In this document: in pieces, positions 1 through 7,864 of the stretch
Numbering within the stretch: position 1 is the first letter of the stretch
Layout of the letters: each line of letters starts with the position of its first letter
Assembly (NCBI GenBank): GCA_900318115.1
Contig: ONJJ01000003.1
Span: 62,001 to 126,000, forward strand
Source: an uncultured Prevotellaceae bacterium
GTDB lineage: Bacteria > Bacteroidota > Bacteroidia > Bacteroidales > Bacteroidaceae
Length of the DNA stretch: 64,000 nt
Reading direction: 5' to 3'
Position numbers and translations under genes: made by a program
The notes under the pieces: generated by a model
Told to the model about the DNA's origin: nothing
What the model saw: the letters and a program-made list of their open reading frames with translations, nothing else
Databases searched by the model: none

Positions 1-2
1 TC

Positions 3-332
3 CACAACAAGAAAGGTCTCATGGACGAACTCTCAAAGATCAAGCGCGTCATGCAGAAGGTGGTCCCCGATGCTCCCCACGACGTCATGCTCGTACTCGA
101 CGGCAGCACTGGTCAGAACGCGTTTGAGCAGGCCAAACAGTTCACGGCAGCCACCGACGTCACTTCCATGGCCATCACCAAACTCGATGGAACAGCCAAG
201 GGTGGGGTAGTGCTCGGAATTTCTGACCAGTTCAAGATTCCCGTCCGCTACATCGGACTCGGAGAAGGAATGGAAGACCTTCAGCCCTTCAACCGCCGCG
301 ACTTTGTCGATAGTCTCTTCGGTAACAAGTAA
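3..332 (+). CDS. ftsY: FtsY, signal recognition particle receptor, C-terminal part (5' end outside window)
   Basis: The last 109 residues of FtsY, the GTPase that docks signal recognition particle-ribosome complexes at the inner membrane. The visible part carries the G-domain motifs LDGSTGQNA and TKLDGTAKGG (guanine-specificity TKxD) and the family-typical ending with IGLGEGMEDLQPF. The reading frame is open to the left edge, so the N-terminal NG domain start and the P-loop lie outside the window. The gene is followed after about 100 bases by rimO on the same strand, a pairing common in Bacteroidetes. The identification is firm because the SRP GTPase motifs are in order and at the usual distance from the stop. 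Confidence 0.95.
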   Translation, partial: HNKKGLMDELSKIKRVMQKVVPDAPHDVMLVLDGSTGQNAFEQAKQFTAATDVTSMAITKLDGTAKGGVVLGISDQFKIPVRYIGLGEGMEDLQPFNRRDFVDSLFGNK

Positions 333-435
333 CATCTCTGCAAGGACTTCTTCAGAAGTTATATCAGTAAAGTTCCCTCCTCAACCAGAACATTCAAAAG
401 ATTCCTCCTCCAAAAGGATTTCTCTACTGAAAGTG

Positions 436-1980
436 ATGAAAAAAAATCATGTTGACATCCTGACAATGGGCTGCTCCAAGAACCTCGTGGACAGCGAGCG
501 CCTGATGGCTCAATTGCGTCATGCCGGTTTCACCGTCTCTCACGACCCTGAAGTCTGCACGGGTGACATCTGCGTCATCAACACCTGCGGTTTCATTGGC
601 GATGCCAAGGAAGAGAGCATCAACATGATTCTCCAGCAAGGTCTGCGCAAGCAAGTCTCGCCCTCCTCCTCGTCCTCTTCGTACTCCTCCCCTTCGTCTC
701 CTTCCCCTTCATCCTCTTCCCCCTCGTCTTCCTCCTCCCCCCTGGCGTCAAGGTTGGGTGAGGTGCGTATTCGCGCCGGCATCTTCCCCCTCCGCCGCCT
801 CTATGTAATGGGTTGTCTTTCTCAGCGTTATCTCAGTGACTTGCAGGCTGAAATACCTGAAGTCGATGGCTGGTATGGCAAGTTTGACTGGCCCCGCCTT
901 CTCACAGACCTCGGCCACGCCTGGGACGACCACCTCACTCCCTCCCGCTTCCTCACCACCCCTTCTCATTACGCCTATGTGAAGATCTCCGAAGGCTGCG
1001 ACCGCCGTTGTTCCTACTGCGCCATCCCCCTCATTACTGGCCGCCACCGCAGCCGTCCCATGGAGGATATTCTTGACGAAGTGCGGCAGCTTGTGGCACT
1101 CGGTGTCAAGGAGTTCAATGTCATCGCCCAGGAACTCACCTACTACGGCGTTGATCTCTACCACCGCCGTGCCATCGCCGAACTCATCGACCGCATGGCC
1201 GACATCCCCGGCGTCTGCTGGATTCGTCTCCACTACGCCTATCCGACGGACTTCCCTTGGGAACTCCTTCCCGTCATCAACCGGCACCCGAACATTTGCC
1301 GTTACCTCGACATTGCCCTCCAGCATATTGCCGACCCCGTGTTGACCGCTATGCGTCGTCATATCACCAGCGAGCAGACCTATGACTTCATCCGGCGTCT
1401 TCGCGCAGAAGTGCCTGGCATTCATATCCGTACCACCCTCATGGTCGGTCATCCTGGTGAGGACGAGGAAGCCTTCCAGCAACTGCTGGACTTCACCCGT
1501 TGGGCGCGTTTCGAGCGTATGGGCGCCTTTGCCTATAGCGAAGAAGAAGGCACGCACAGCGCCGAAGCCTTCTCCGATGACATCCCAGATGACGTCAAGC
1601 AAGCACGCCTCTCCCGCCTCATGCGCCTTCAGCAACGCATCTCTGCCGAGGTGCAGGAAGCCAAGGTCGGCACCACCCAGCGCGTTGTCATCGACCGCAT
1701 CGAAGGCGACTACTATGTCGGTCGTACTCAGTTCGATTCCCCCGAAGTAGATCCCGAGGTCCTCATCCCCGTCGCCTCCGCCTCCCCCTCTGCCACTCCC
1801 CCCTCAACCACTCCCCCCCAGTCCGACACTTCCTGCTCCCAGGCGTCAGCGTTGGGTGCCGCGCATATTTGCGCGGATTCCCCCTCCCTCTCCATCGGCC
1901 ACTTCTACGACGTCCACATCACTTCTGCCGATGACTTTGACCTCTTCGCCACACCCCTCTCAAACACCCCCTCCGCATGA
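436..1980 (+). CDS. rimO: Ribosomal protein S12 methylthiotransferase RimO, with two low-complexity insertions
   Basis: RimO adds a methylthio group to an aspartate of ribosomal protein S12 and is a two-cluster radical SAM enzyme. Visible are the N-terminal MTTase domain (LTMGCSKNLVDSERLM, near residue 7), the radical SAM motif CDRRCSYCAIP, and a C-terminal TRAM domain. The ATG at 436 fits the family start; an upstream in-frame ATG at 304 would overlap ftsY and add non-conserved residues. The protein is 514 residues against about 430 for the family. The excess is two inserts: residues about 76-118 (Ser/Pro-rich) just before LYVMGCLSQRY, and about 446-485 inside the TRAM domain. Each carries a similar hairpin sequence. 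No frameshift is seen, so the protein is probably still active with looped-out inserts. Its stop overlaps the next ATG by four bases. Confidence 0.95.
   Translation: MKKNHVDILTMGCSKNLVDSERLMAQLRHAGFTVSHDPEVCTGDICVINTCGFIGDAKEESINMILQQGLRKQVSPSSSSSSYSSPSSPSPSSSSPSSSSSPLASRLGEVRIRAGIFPLRRLYVMGCLSQRYLSDLQAEIPEVDGWYGKFDWPRLLTDLGHAWDDHLTPSRFLTTPSHYAYVKISEGCDRRCSYCAIPLITGRHRSRPMEDILDEVRQLVALGVKEFNVIAQELTYYGVDLYHRRAIAELIDRMADIPGVCWIRLHYAYPTDFPWELLPVINRHPNICRYLDIALQHIADPVLTAMRRHITSEQTYDFIRRLRAEVPGIHIRTTLMVGHPGEDEEAFQQLLDFTRWARFERMGAFAYSEEEGTHSAEAFSDDIPDDVKQARLSRLMRLQQRISAEVQEAKVGTTQRVVIDRIEGDYYVGRTQFDSPEVDPEVLIPVASASPSATPPSTTPPQSDTSCSQASALGAAHICADSPSLSIGHFYDVHITSADDFDLFATPLSNTPSA
660..790 (+). repeat. 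Hairpin repeat with pyrimidine tract inserted in rimO, copy 1
   Basis: A pyrimidine-rich run (660-743) leads into a core starting GGCGTCAAGGTTGGGTG at 744, then an inverted repeat GGTGCG-TATT-CGCGCC (762-777) and a further C-rich run. It is translated in frame as a Ser/Pro tract plus LASRLGEVRIRAGIFP. The same arrangement recurs at 1771-1890 and, inverted, inside ugd near 21729-21845. Confidence 0.7.
1771..1890 (+). repeat. Hairpin repeat with pyrimidine tract inserted in rimO, copy 2
   Basis: A C-rich tract is followed at 1842 by GGCGTCAGCGTTGGGTG, then a perfect inverted repeat CCGCGCA-TATT-TGCGCGG (1859-1876) and CCCCCTCCC. It matches copy 1 across the core while the hairpin arms differ by compensating changes, as expected if the stem is what matters. 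It splits the TRAM domain between EVLIPV and LSIGHFYDV. Confidence 0.7.
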
Positions 1981-2261
1981 ACCACAAAGAATTCATATCC
2001 GCCCTCTCTCAGCGCACAGCCCTCACCACGAAGCACACCCAGTCGCTGGTCACCAGTCTCCTCGCCGAGCTCTCCGCCCGTTTTGAGGACGGTGACAGCC
2101 TCACTGTGCAGGGCTTTGGTTCCTTCGAAGTGAAGAAGAAACTCGAGCGCGTCATTATCAGCCCCACAGGTCAGAGGATGCTCGTACCCCCGAAACTCAC
2201 CCTCGGCTTCAAGCCAAGTCCTACCCTTAAAGAAAGTATTCAGGAAGGAGGAGACGAATAA
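1977..2261 (+). CDS. HU/IHF family DNA-binding protein
   Basis: A 94-residue histone-like protein of normal HU length. The N-terminal helices (NHKEFISALSQRTALTTKHT) and the beta-arm entry VQGFGSFEVKKK identify the family; the arm itself is short of the usual proline-tip motif but ends in the family-like LGFKPSPTLKE. It would bind and bend DNA as a dimer in the nucleoid. Its ATG overlaps the rimO stop (ATGA), and the next gene, also an HU-domain protein, starts two bases after its stop, so the three are translationally linked. It may heterodimerise with the membrane-anchored HU protein downstream; that is inference from adjacency. Confidence 0.88.
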   Translation: MNHKEFISALSQRTALTTKHTQSLVTSLLAELSARFEDGDSLTVQGFGSFEVKKKLERVIISPTGQRMLVPPKLTLGFKPSPTLKESIQEGGDE

Positions 2262-2263
2262 CT

Positions 2264-3640
2264 ATGGACGCAAAGCTCACCACCATGGACTTCGCCCAGG
2301 CGCTCGTCCGTCGTTCTAATATCCCCGCCACCGAAGCTTCAGCTTTTGTGCGTCATTTCTTCGAGACCATCCGCGAAGGTCTCTTGCACGAAAAAATCGT
2401 CAAGGTGCGCGGTTTTGGAACCTTCAAACTCGTTAGCGTAGATTCTCGTGAGAGCGTCAGTGTTCTCGATGGCAGCCGAATACAGATTGCCAGTCACACC
2501 AAGGTCACTTTCACTCCCGACGCGGTTCTCCGCGACGCCGTAAACAAACCCTTCGCCGAGTTCGAAACAGTCATTCTCAGCGACGAGCTTAACCTTGCCG
2601 ACTTCGAGGCAATCGACTCATCTGTCACCACAGAACCCTCTGTTGCCTCTGCCTCTCTCGTCTCGCCTGCCTCGCACTCTTCCTCTGCATCTTCCTCTTC
2701 TGCGGAAGCCCCCACTTCTGTGGAATCCTCAACTCCCGAGGAATCCACCCCAACAACCTCCATTACCTCTGAGCCTTCCATCCCTGAGGAGCCCCAGACA
2801 ACCGAGACAACTTCTACCTCCGAGACTTCCATCTCCGAGAAGCCCCAGACAACCGAGACAACTTCTACCTCCGAGACTTCCATCCCCGAGGAACCCCAGG
2901 CAACAGGAACCTCCTCTGCCTCTGAGCCTTCCTTCCCCGAGGAACCTCAGGCAACCGAGACCGCTTCTACCTCCGAGTCTTCTATCCCCGAGGAATCCAG
3001 AACTTCAGAGCACCTTTCCGAAACGACCGGAAAAACTGAAAGTCCTGATGCTTCAGGCTCTCCTGCAACCGTCGCTTCCGCAGCCCCATTTGCACAATCC
3101 ACGGATTCTTTTCAATCCTCTTCCTTTGCCTTCTGGCATTGCTTCTTTGGCTTCCTTCTGGGCCTCCTGCTCTTTGTGGCCGGTTATTGTGTCGGCTACT
3201 TACGTCCCTTCGCACTTCCGTGTCTCTCAGAATCAGCAGCCCCCGCAGCCACCAAGCAATCCCCCGCTGCTACCAAGCAATCCCCGGCTCCCGCGGCGCA
3301 GCCATCTGCTCCCACCGCTACTACCCCTGCCGCAGCTGCAGTTCCCGCCGATTCATTGGCAGTTCCCGCTTCCTCTCAATCCCCCACCTCTCAGGCATCG
3401 GACGCAAAAGTCCCCTCAGAGACTCTTGCCTATCCGCAACTCGAGGGCGGAGAATATTGGATTGTCGGCATCAAAGGAACCGAGATCATGAAGCCAGGGC
3501 GAACCCTCCTCAATTTCTCCCTCAAATATTATAAGAGTAAGGATTTCGTCCCCTATATATGCACGATGAACAACATCAAGAACCCCGACGTCGTGCCCCT
3601 CAACAAGGAACTCAAGATTCCCGAACTCCGAAAGAAATAA
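2264..3640 (+). CDS. Membrane-anchored HU-domain protein with C-terminal LysM-like domain
   Basis: 458 residues in four parts. Residues about 1-100 are an HU-type DNA-binding domain (VKVRGFGTFKLV, then VTFTPDAVLRDAV). Residues about 115-285 are a Ser/Thr/Pro/Glu linker containing 17-residue tandem repeats. Residues about 291-313 are a single hydrophobic span (FGFLLGLLLFVAGYCVGYL). After an Ala/Pro-rich stretch, residues about 398-454 resemble a LysM domain (IMKPGRTLLNFSLKYYKSK, LNKELKIPEL). The layout places DNA binding in the cytoplasm and peptidoglycan binding outside, so the protein could tether the nucleoid to the envelope. HU domains fused to SPOR or LysM-like ends are known in Bacteroidetes; the tether role is inference. 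Confidence 0.8.
   Translation: MDAKLTTMDFAQALVRRSNIPATEASAFVRHFFETIREGLLHEKIVKVRGFGTFKLVSVDSRESVSVLDGSRIQIASHTKVTFTPDAVLRDAVNKPFAEFETVILSDELNLADFEAIDSSVTTEPSVASASLVSPASHSSSASSSSAEAPTSVESSTPEESTPTTSITSEPSIPEEPQTTETTSTSETSISEKPQTTETTSTSETSIPEEPQATGTSSASEPSFPEEPQATETASTSESSIPEESRTSEHLSETTGKTESPDASGSPATVASAAPFAQSTDSFQSSSFAFWHCFFGFLLGLLLFVAGYCVGYLRPFALPCLSESAAPAATKQSPAATKQSPAPAAQPSAPTATTPAAAAVPADSLAVPASSQSPTSQASDAKVPSETLAYPQLEGGEYWIVGIKGTEIMKPGRTLLNFSLKYYKSKDFVPYICTMNNIKNPDVVPLNKELKIPELRKK
2777..2980 (+). repeat. 51-base tandem repeat coding a 17-residue Ser/Thr/Glu/Pro unit
   Basis: Four copies of a 51-base unit, encoding variants of SIPEEPQTTETTSTSET, lie in the linker of the HU-LysM protein. 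The first two copies are nearly identical in DNA, so copy number is likely to vary between strains. A degenerate fifth unit follows. Confidence 0.85.
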
Positions 3641-3667
3641 GTTAACCTCTAAAAACATACAAACAAA

Positions 3668-4663
3668 ATGGCAGAATCCATTGATATTCGCGAACTAAAC
3701 GAGCGCATTGAGCGCCAGAGTGGTTTCGTAACCAACCTCCTGACCGGTATGGATCAGGTCATCGTAGGTCAGCGCCACCTCGTAGAGTCACTCCTCATCG
3801 GCCTCCTCTCAGACGGCCACGTACTTCTTGAAGGCGTCCCCGGTCTTGCAAAGACCCTTGCCATCAAGACCTTGGCTCAACTCATCGACGCCAAGTTCAG
3901 CCGCATTCAGTTTACTCCCGACCTCCTCCCCGCTGACGTCACCGGCACCATGATCTACTCCCAGAAGGACGAGAAATTCATGGTCGAGCAAGGTCCTGTC
4001 TTTGCCAACTTCGTCCTCGCCGACGAAATCAACCGTGCTCCCGCCAAGGTGCAGAGCGCCCTGCTCGAAGCAATGCAGGAGCGTGAAGTAACCATCGGCA
4101 AGCAGACCTTCCAGCTGCCCTCACCCTTCCTCGTGCTTGCCACGCAGAACCCCATCGAGCAGGAAGGCACCTATCCCCTGCCCGAAGCACAGGTTGACCG
4201 CTTCATGCTGAAGGTCGTCATCAGCTATCCCAAACTCGAAGAGGAGAAGAAGATCATCCGACAGAACATCGGAGGTCAGCGCACTGCCATCCGCCCCGTC
4301 CTTTCCACGAAGGAAATCATGGATGCCCGCGAGGTGGTGCGTCAGGTGTACCTCGACGAGAAGATTGAGCAGTACATCGCCGACATCGTCTTCGCAACCC
4401 GCTTCCCCGAGAACTACGGATTGAAGGAAATCAAGGACTTCATCGAGTTCGGCGGCTCGCCTCGTGCCAGTATCAACCTCGCCTTGGCTGCCCGTGCCTA
4501 CGCGTTCATCAAGCGTCGCGGTTATGTCATTCCCGAGGATGTGCGTGCCGTGGCTCATGACGTCCTGCGCCATCGCATCGGGCTCACCTACGAAGCTGAG
4601 GCCAACAACGTCACCGCCGACGAGATTGTCTCCAAGATTCTCAACAAGGTTGAAGTGCCTTGA
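3668..4663 (+). CDS. MoxR-family AAA+ ATPase, first gene of the Bat operon
   Basis: A 331-residue MoxR-type AAA+ ATPase, thought to act as a chaperone for proteins with von Willebrand A (metal-binding) domains. Walker A GVPGLAKT is at about residues 56-63, Walker B VLADEINRAP at about 116-125, and the sensor and arginine-finger region (TYPLPEAQVDRF) follows. It heads a same-strand run moxR, DUF58, membrane protein, batA, batBC, batD, batE, the standard order of the Bacteroides aerotolerance locus. Its probable clients are the von Willebrand proteins encoded downstream. Length and motifs are normal. Confidence 0.95.
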   Translation: MAESIDIRELNERIERQSGFVTNLLTGMDQVIVGQRHLVESLLIGLLSDGHVLLEGVPGLAKTLAIKTLAQLIDAKFSRIQFTPDLLPADVTGTMIYSQKDEKFMVEQGPVFANFVLADEINRAPAKVQSALLEAMQEREVTIGKQTFQLPSPFLVLATQNPIEQEGTYPLPEAQVDRFMLKVVISYPKLEEEKKIIRQNIGGQRTAIRPVLSTKEIMDAREVVRQVYLDEKIEQYIADIVFATRFPENYGLKEIKDFIEFGGSPRASINLALAARAYAFIKRRGYVIPEDVRAVAHDVLRHRIGLTYEAEANNVTADEIVSKILNKVEVP

Positions 4664-4789
4664 TTTACTATTTAGTGAAACATTTATAGATTTAAAGCCT
4701 GGGGGCCGGGGACCCGACAGTCGTCCCGTAGCTTTGGCCGCGATTCTATCGCAGCTCACAGGTATCATTAAATCGTAAAAAATAAATAA

Positions 4790-5659
4790 GTGGAAACATC
4801 TGAGATCCTGAAGCGCGTTCGCCAGATTGAAATCAAGACCCGCGGCCTCTCCTCGAACATCTTCGCCGGAGAGTACCACTCGGCCTTCAAGGGACGCGGT
4901 ATGGCCTTCAGCGAAGTGCGTGAGTACCAGTACGGCGACGATATTCGCGACATAGAATGGAACGTCACCGCGCGCTTCAACAAACCCTATATCAAGGTCT
5001 TCGAAGAAGAGCGCGAACTGACCGTCATGCTCCTGGTGGACGTCAGTGGAAGCCTGGACTTCGGCACCGCTGTGCAGACGAAGCGCGATATGCTCACCGA
5101 GATTGCAGCAACACTCGCTTTCAGTGCCATACAGAACAACGATAAGATTGGGGTCATCTTCTTCTCCGACCGCATCGAGAAGTTCATACCACCGAAGAAA
5201 GGGCGGAAGCACATACTCTATATCATCCGCGAACTCCTGAATTTCCATCCAGAGAGCCAAAGAACCGACATCCGGCAGGCCGTGGAGTACCTCACGCAGG
5301 TCATCAAGCGCCGCTGCACTTGCTTCCTACTCAGCGACTTCATCGATGAACGCGATTTCCGGCAATCACTCACCATCGCCAACCGCAAGCACGATATCGT
5401 GGCCATCCAGGTCTATGACCGCCGCATTGCCGAGTTGCCTGACGTTGGACTGATGAAGGTTCGTGATGCTGAGACCGGGCACCTCCAATGGATAGACACC
5501 TCCAGCCGCAAGGTACGTGCCGCGCAGTCACGTTGGTGGCACGAGCACACCACCCGCCTCAACGACACCTTCTCCCGTAGTAATGTCGATCATGTCAGTG
5601 TAAGAACCGACCAGGATTATGTAGTAGCACTACGCAGCTTATTTGCACAAAGATCATGA
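4790..5659 (+). CDS. DUF58 domain protein of the Bat operon (GTG start)
   Basis: A 289-residue DUF58 protein, the usual partner of MoxR. The family signature is clear at the N-terminus (FAGEYHSAFKGRGMAFSEVR, then YGDDIRDIEWN). A degenerate von Willebrand A fold follows with LLVDVSGSLDFG as metal-site motif. The GTG at 4790 gives exactly the family N-terminus (METSEILKRVRQIEIKTRG), and no ATG fits better. It follows moxR after 126 bases with no clear terminator and overlaps the next ATG by four bases. It lacks membrane spans and is probably cytoplasmic or peripheral. Confidence 0.92.
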   Translation: METSEILKRVRQIEIKTRGLSSNIFAGEYHSAFKGRGMAFSEVREYQYGDDIRDIEWNVTARFNKPYIKVFEEERELTVMLLVDVSGSLDFGTAVQTKRDMLTEIAATLAFSAIQNNDKIGVIFFSDRIEKFIPPKKGRKHILYIIRELLNFHPESQRTDIRQAVEYLTQVIKRRCTCFLLSDFIDERDFRQSLTIANRKHDIVAIQVYDRRIAELPDVGLMKVRDAETGHLQWIDTSSRKVRAAQSRWWHEHTTRLNDTFSRSNVDHVSVRTDQDYVVALRSLFAQRS

Positions 5660-6777
5660 AAAGAATAATCATAGAGACAGCGCGCCGGCCATATTCCTTC
5701 CTTAGGGGAGTGCTCTGGGGATTTGTATTCCTCGCGCTCTTTCCCCTCTCTGGTGCTGCTCAGGTCATCTTCGAAGCCCGAATAGACACCCTCGTCCTCC
5801 TCATCGGCGAGCAACGGGAGCTGACGCTTGACGTCACTTGCGGTTCCAAGCAGAAGCTGAAGATGCCTGACTTCAAGCCCATGCAGCCATTAGCGCAAGA
5901 TGTGGAAATCGTGGATCTCCTCGGCACCGACACGACTCTCCTCGATGAGGGCAAGCGAATGCAAGTCCTGCAGCGCTATACCATCACCGCTTGGGATTCC
6001 ACTTTCGTGCTCCTGCCTCCCTTTGAAGTTGAAGTAGATGGTCAACCATACCAATCCAAGCAGCTGGCATTGAAGGTGCTAACGGTTCCAGTTGACACCG
6101 TTCATGTTGATCAGTTCTTCCCGAACAAAGATATCCAGAACAACCCCTTCTCGTGGGATGACTGGAAACCCGTCCTTTGGTTTGCTGGCATCAATCAGCT
6201 GCTGGCCATCCTACTGCTTTGGATCTACTCCCGCTGGCGCGAGAACAAACCTCTCATCCGCATCATACGCCGCAAGGTGAAGCTGCCCGCTCATCAGGTG
6301 GCTATGACAGAGATAGAACGTATCAAGAGCGAGCGCAATTGGACCTCCGAGGACAGCAAGGAGTACTACACCCAGCTGACCGACACCCTCCGCACCTACA
6401 TCAAGGAACGCTTCGGTTTCAATGCCACCGAGATGACGTCCTCCGAGATCATCGAACGGCTTCTCGAAGTGCAGGACGAACAGGCTCTGGCCGAACTCCG
6501 TCAGCTCTTTACCACCGCCGACCTCGTCAAGTTCGCCAAGTGGACGACACTCACGGGCGAGAACGATGCCAACCTGGTCAACGCCATCGAGTTTATCAAT
6601 CAGACGAAGCAGGAAGTAGATCCAAACGCACCCACAGAAATCGTGGAGGTGCCGGAAGAAGTCAAGCAGAGCCAGAAGCGCTCCTTCGCCATGAAGGTTG
6701 CAATGTTTGTCATTGCCGCCGTGGCTCTCGTCTTCATCGCCTACGCCATCTACCTCGCCATAGACCTCATTCATTAG
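5656..6777 (+). CDS. Membrane protein of the Bat operon (DUF4381-like), function unknown
   Basis: 373 residues. An N-terminal signal or anchor (about residues 15-35) is followed by a beta-rich exported part resembling the start of BatD, a central membrane span (VLWFAGINQLLAILLLWIYS, about residues 174-193), a helical cytoplasmic part rich in charged residues (TDTLRTYIKERFGFNATEM) and a C-terminal span (VAMFVIAAVALVFIAYAIYL). It sits between DUF58 and batA, overlapping the former by four bases. Proteins of this layout occur at this position in other Bat operons; no biochemical role is known. It probably joins the von Willebrand proteins in an inner-membrane complex. Confidence 0.8.
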   Translation: MKRIIIETARRPYSFLRGVLWGFVFLALFPLSGAAQVIFEARIDTLVLLIGEQRELTLDVTCGSKQKLKMPDFKPMQPLAQDVEIVDLLGTDTTLLDEGKRMQVLQRYTITAWDSTFVLLPPFEVEVDGQPYQSKQLALKVLTVPVDTVHVDQFFPNKDIQNNPFSWDDWKPVLWFAGINQLLAILLLWIYSRWRENKPLIRIIRRKVKLPAHQVAMTEIERIKSERNWTSEDSKEYYTQLTDTLRTYIKERFGFNATEMTSSEIIERLLEVQDEQALAELRQLFTTADLVKFAKWTTLTGENDANLVNAIEFINQTKQEVDPNAPTEIVEVPEEVKQSQKRSFAMKVAMFVIAAVALVFIAYAIYLAIDLIH

Positions 6778-6786
6778 TAAAGAACC

Positions 6787-7785
6787 ATGCAACTCGCTAA
6801 TCCATATTTCCTACTGCTGCTACTGCTGCTCATACCTTATATATTATGGTATGTCCTGCGCCATCGCATCAGCGAACCAGCGCTCCAAGTGTCCTCGACA
6901 GCTGCATTCCGCCGCGCGCCGAAGACTTTCAGGCAGTATCTCATCCATGCGCCCTTCCTTCTGCGTTGCCTCGCCTTCCTGATGATTGTCCTCGTGCTCT
7001 GCCGTCCGCAGACGAGCAACTCCTGGAGCGACAAGACCATCGAGGGTATCGATATCATGTTATGCATGGACATTTCTACCTCCATGTTGGCCGAGGACCT
7101 CACCCCCAACCGCATCGAAGCCGCCAAGAAGGTGGCCGCAGAGTTCATTGCCGGGCGACCGAACGACAATATCGGCCTCACCATCTTCTCCGGAGAGTCC
7201 TTCACCCAATGCCCGATGACCACCGACCATGCAGTGCTCCTCAACCTTTTCCAGAGTGTAAGCTGCGATATGGTGCAGCGAGGACTTATGGACGACGGCA
7301 CCGCTATCGGAATGGGACTTGCCAACTCAATCACACGCCTGAAGGACAGCAAAGCCAAGTCCAAGGTCATCATCCTCCTCACGGACGGTTCCAACAATGC
7401 GGGTGACATCTCGCCGCTGACGGCTGCCGAGATTGCCAAGAGTTTTGGAATCCGAATCTACACCATCGGCGTAGGCACCAACGGCACTGCCCGCTATCCT
7501 TATCCCGTGGGAGGTCGCATAGAATATATCAATATCCCGGTGGAGATCGACGAGAAAACCCTTGCGTCCATTGCACGAACTACCGACGGCGAGTTCTACC
7601 GCGCCACCAACAACTCCAAGCTCCGTGAAGTCTATCAGGAAATCGACAAGTTGGAGAAGACCAAGATGAACGTCAAGCAGTACTCCAAGCGCTACGAGGC
7701 CTTCGCCCCCTTCGCCCTCTTCGCCTGCCTCTTCCTCCTCCTTGAGCTCCTCCTCCGCGAGACCATCCTCAAGAAAATCCCATAA
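6787..7785 (+). CDS. batA: BatA, von Willebrand A domain membrane protein
   Basis: 332 residues. A first hydrophobic span at residues 7-23 and a second near 57-72 precede a von Willebrand A domain with an intact metal-ion site DISTS at residues 95-99 and downstream LLTDGSNNAGD. A third span lies near the C-terminus (FAPFALFACLFLLLELLL). This is the BatA/BatB layout, with the domain facing the periplasm. Bat proteins are linked to oxygen tolerance and envelope integrity in Bacteroides and Leptospira, with unclear mechanism. The start is nine bases after the previous stop. Confidence 0.93.
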   Translation: MQLANPYFLLLLLLLIPYILWYVLRHRISEPALQVSSTAAFRRAPKTFRQYLIHAPFLLRCLAFLMIVLVLCRPQTSNSWSDKTIEGIDIMLCMDISTSMLAEDLTPNRIEAAKKVAAEFIAGRPNDNIGLTIFSGESFTQCPMTTDHAVLLNLFQSVSCDMVQRGLMDDGTAIGMGLANSITRLKDSKAKSKVIILLTDGSNNAGDISPLTAAEIAKSFGIRIYTIGVGTNGTARYPYPVGGRIEYINIPVEIDEKTLASIARTTDGEFYRATNNSKLREVYQEIDKLEKTKMNVKQYSKRYEAFAPFALFACLFLLLELLLRETILKKIP

Positions 7786-7805
7786 AGTATCCCCCGAAAC
7801 TCAAC

Positions 7806-7846
7806 CTCAGCCCCGTCCGCTCTGCTGCGACGTTGTCGCAGCGTCC
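7806..7846 (+). repeat. Perfect hairpin between batA and batB
   Basis: The 79-base gap between batA and the batB ATG holds a perfect inverted repeat GCTGCGAC-GTT-GTCGCAGC (7824-7842) followed by GTCCCCAAAAAAA. It is preceded by CTCAGCCCCGTCC, which also occurs, inverted, in the ugd insertion near 21820. It could be a processing or transcript-stability site, or a partial copy of the hairpin element seen in rimO. There is no T-run, so it is unlikely to be a terminator. Confidence 0.6.
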
Positions 7847-7864
7847 CCAAAAAAACAACCAAAT

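Noticed and set aside
304..435. Upstream start for rimO
   Set aside because: It overlaps the ftsY end and adds residues not found in the family; the ATG at 436 gives the conserved N-terminus.
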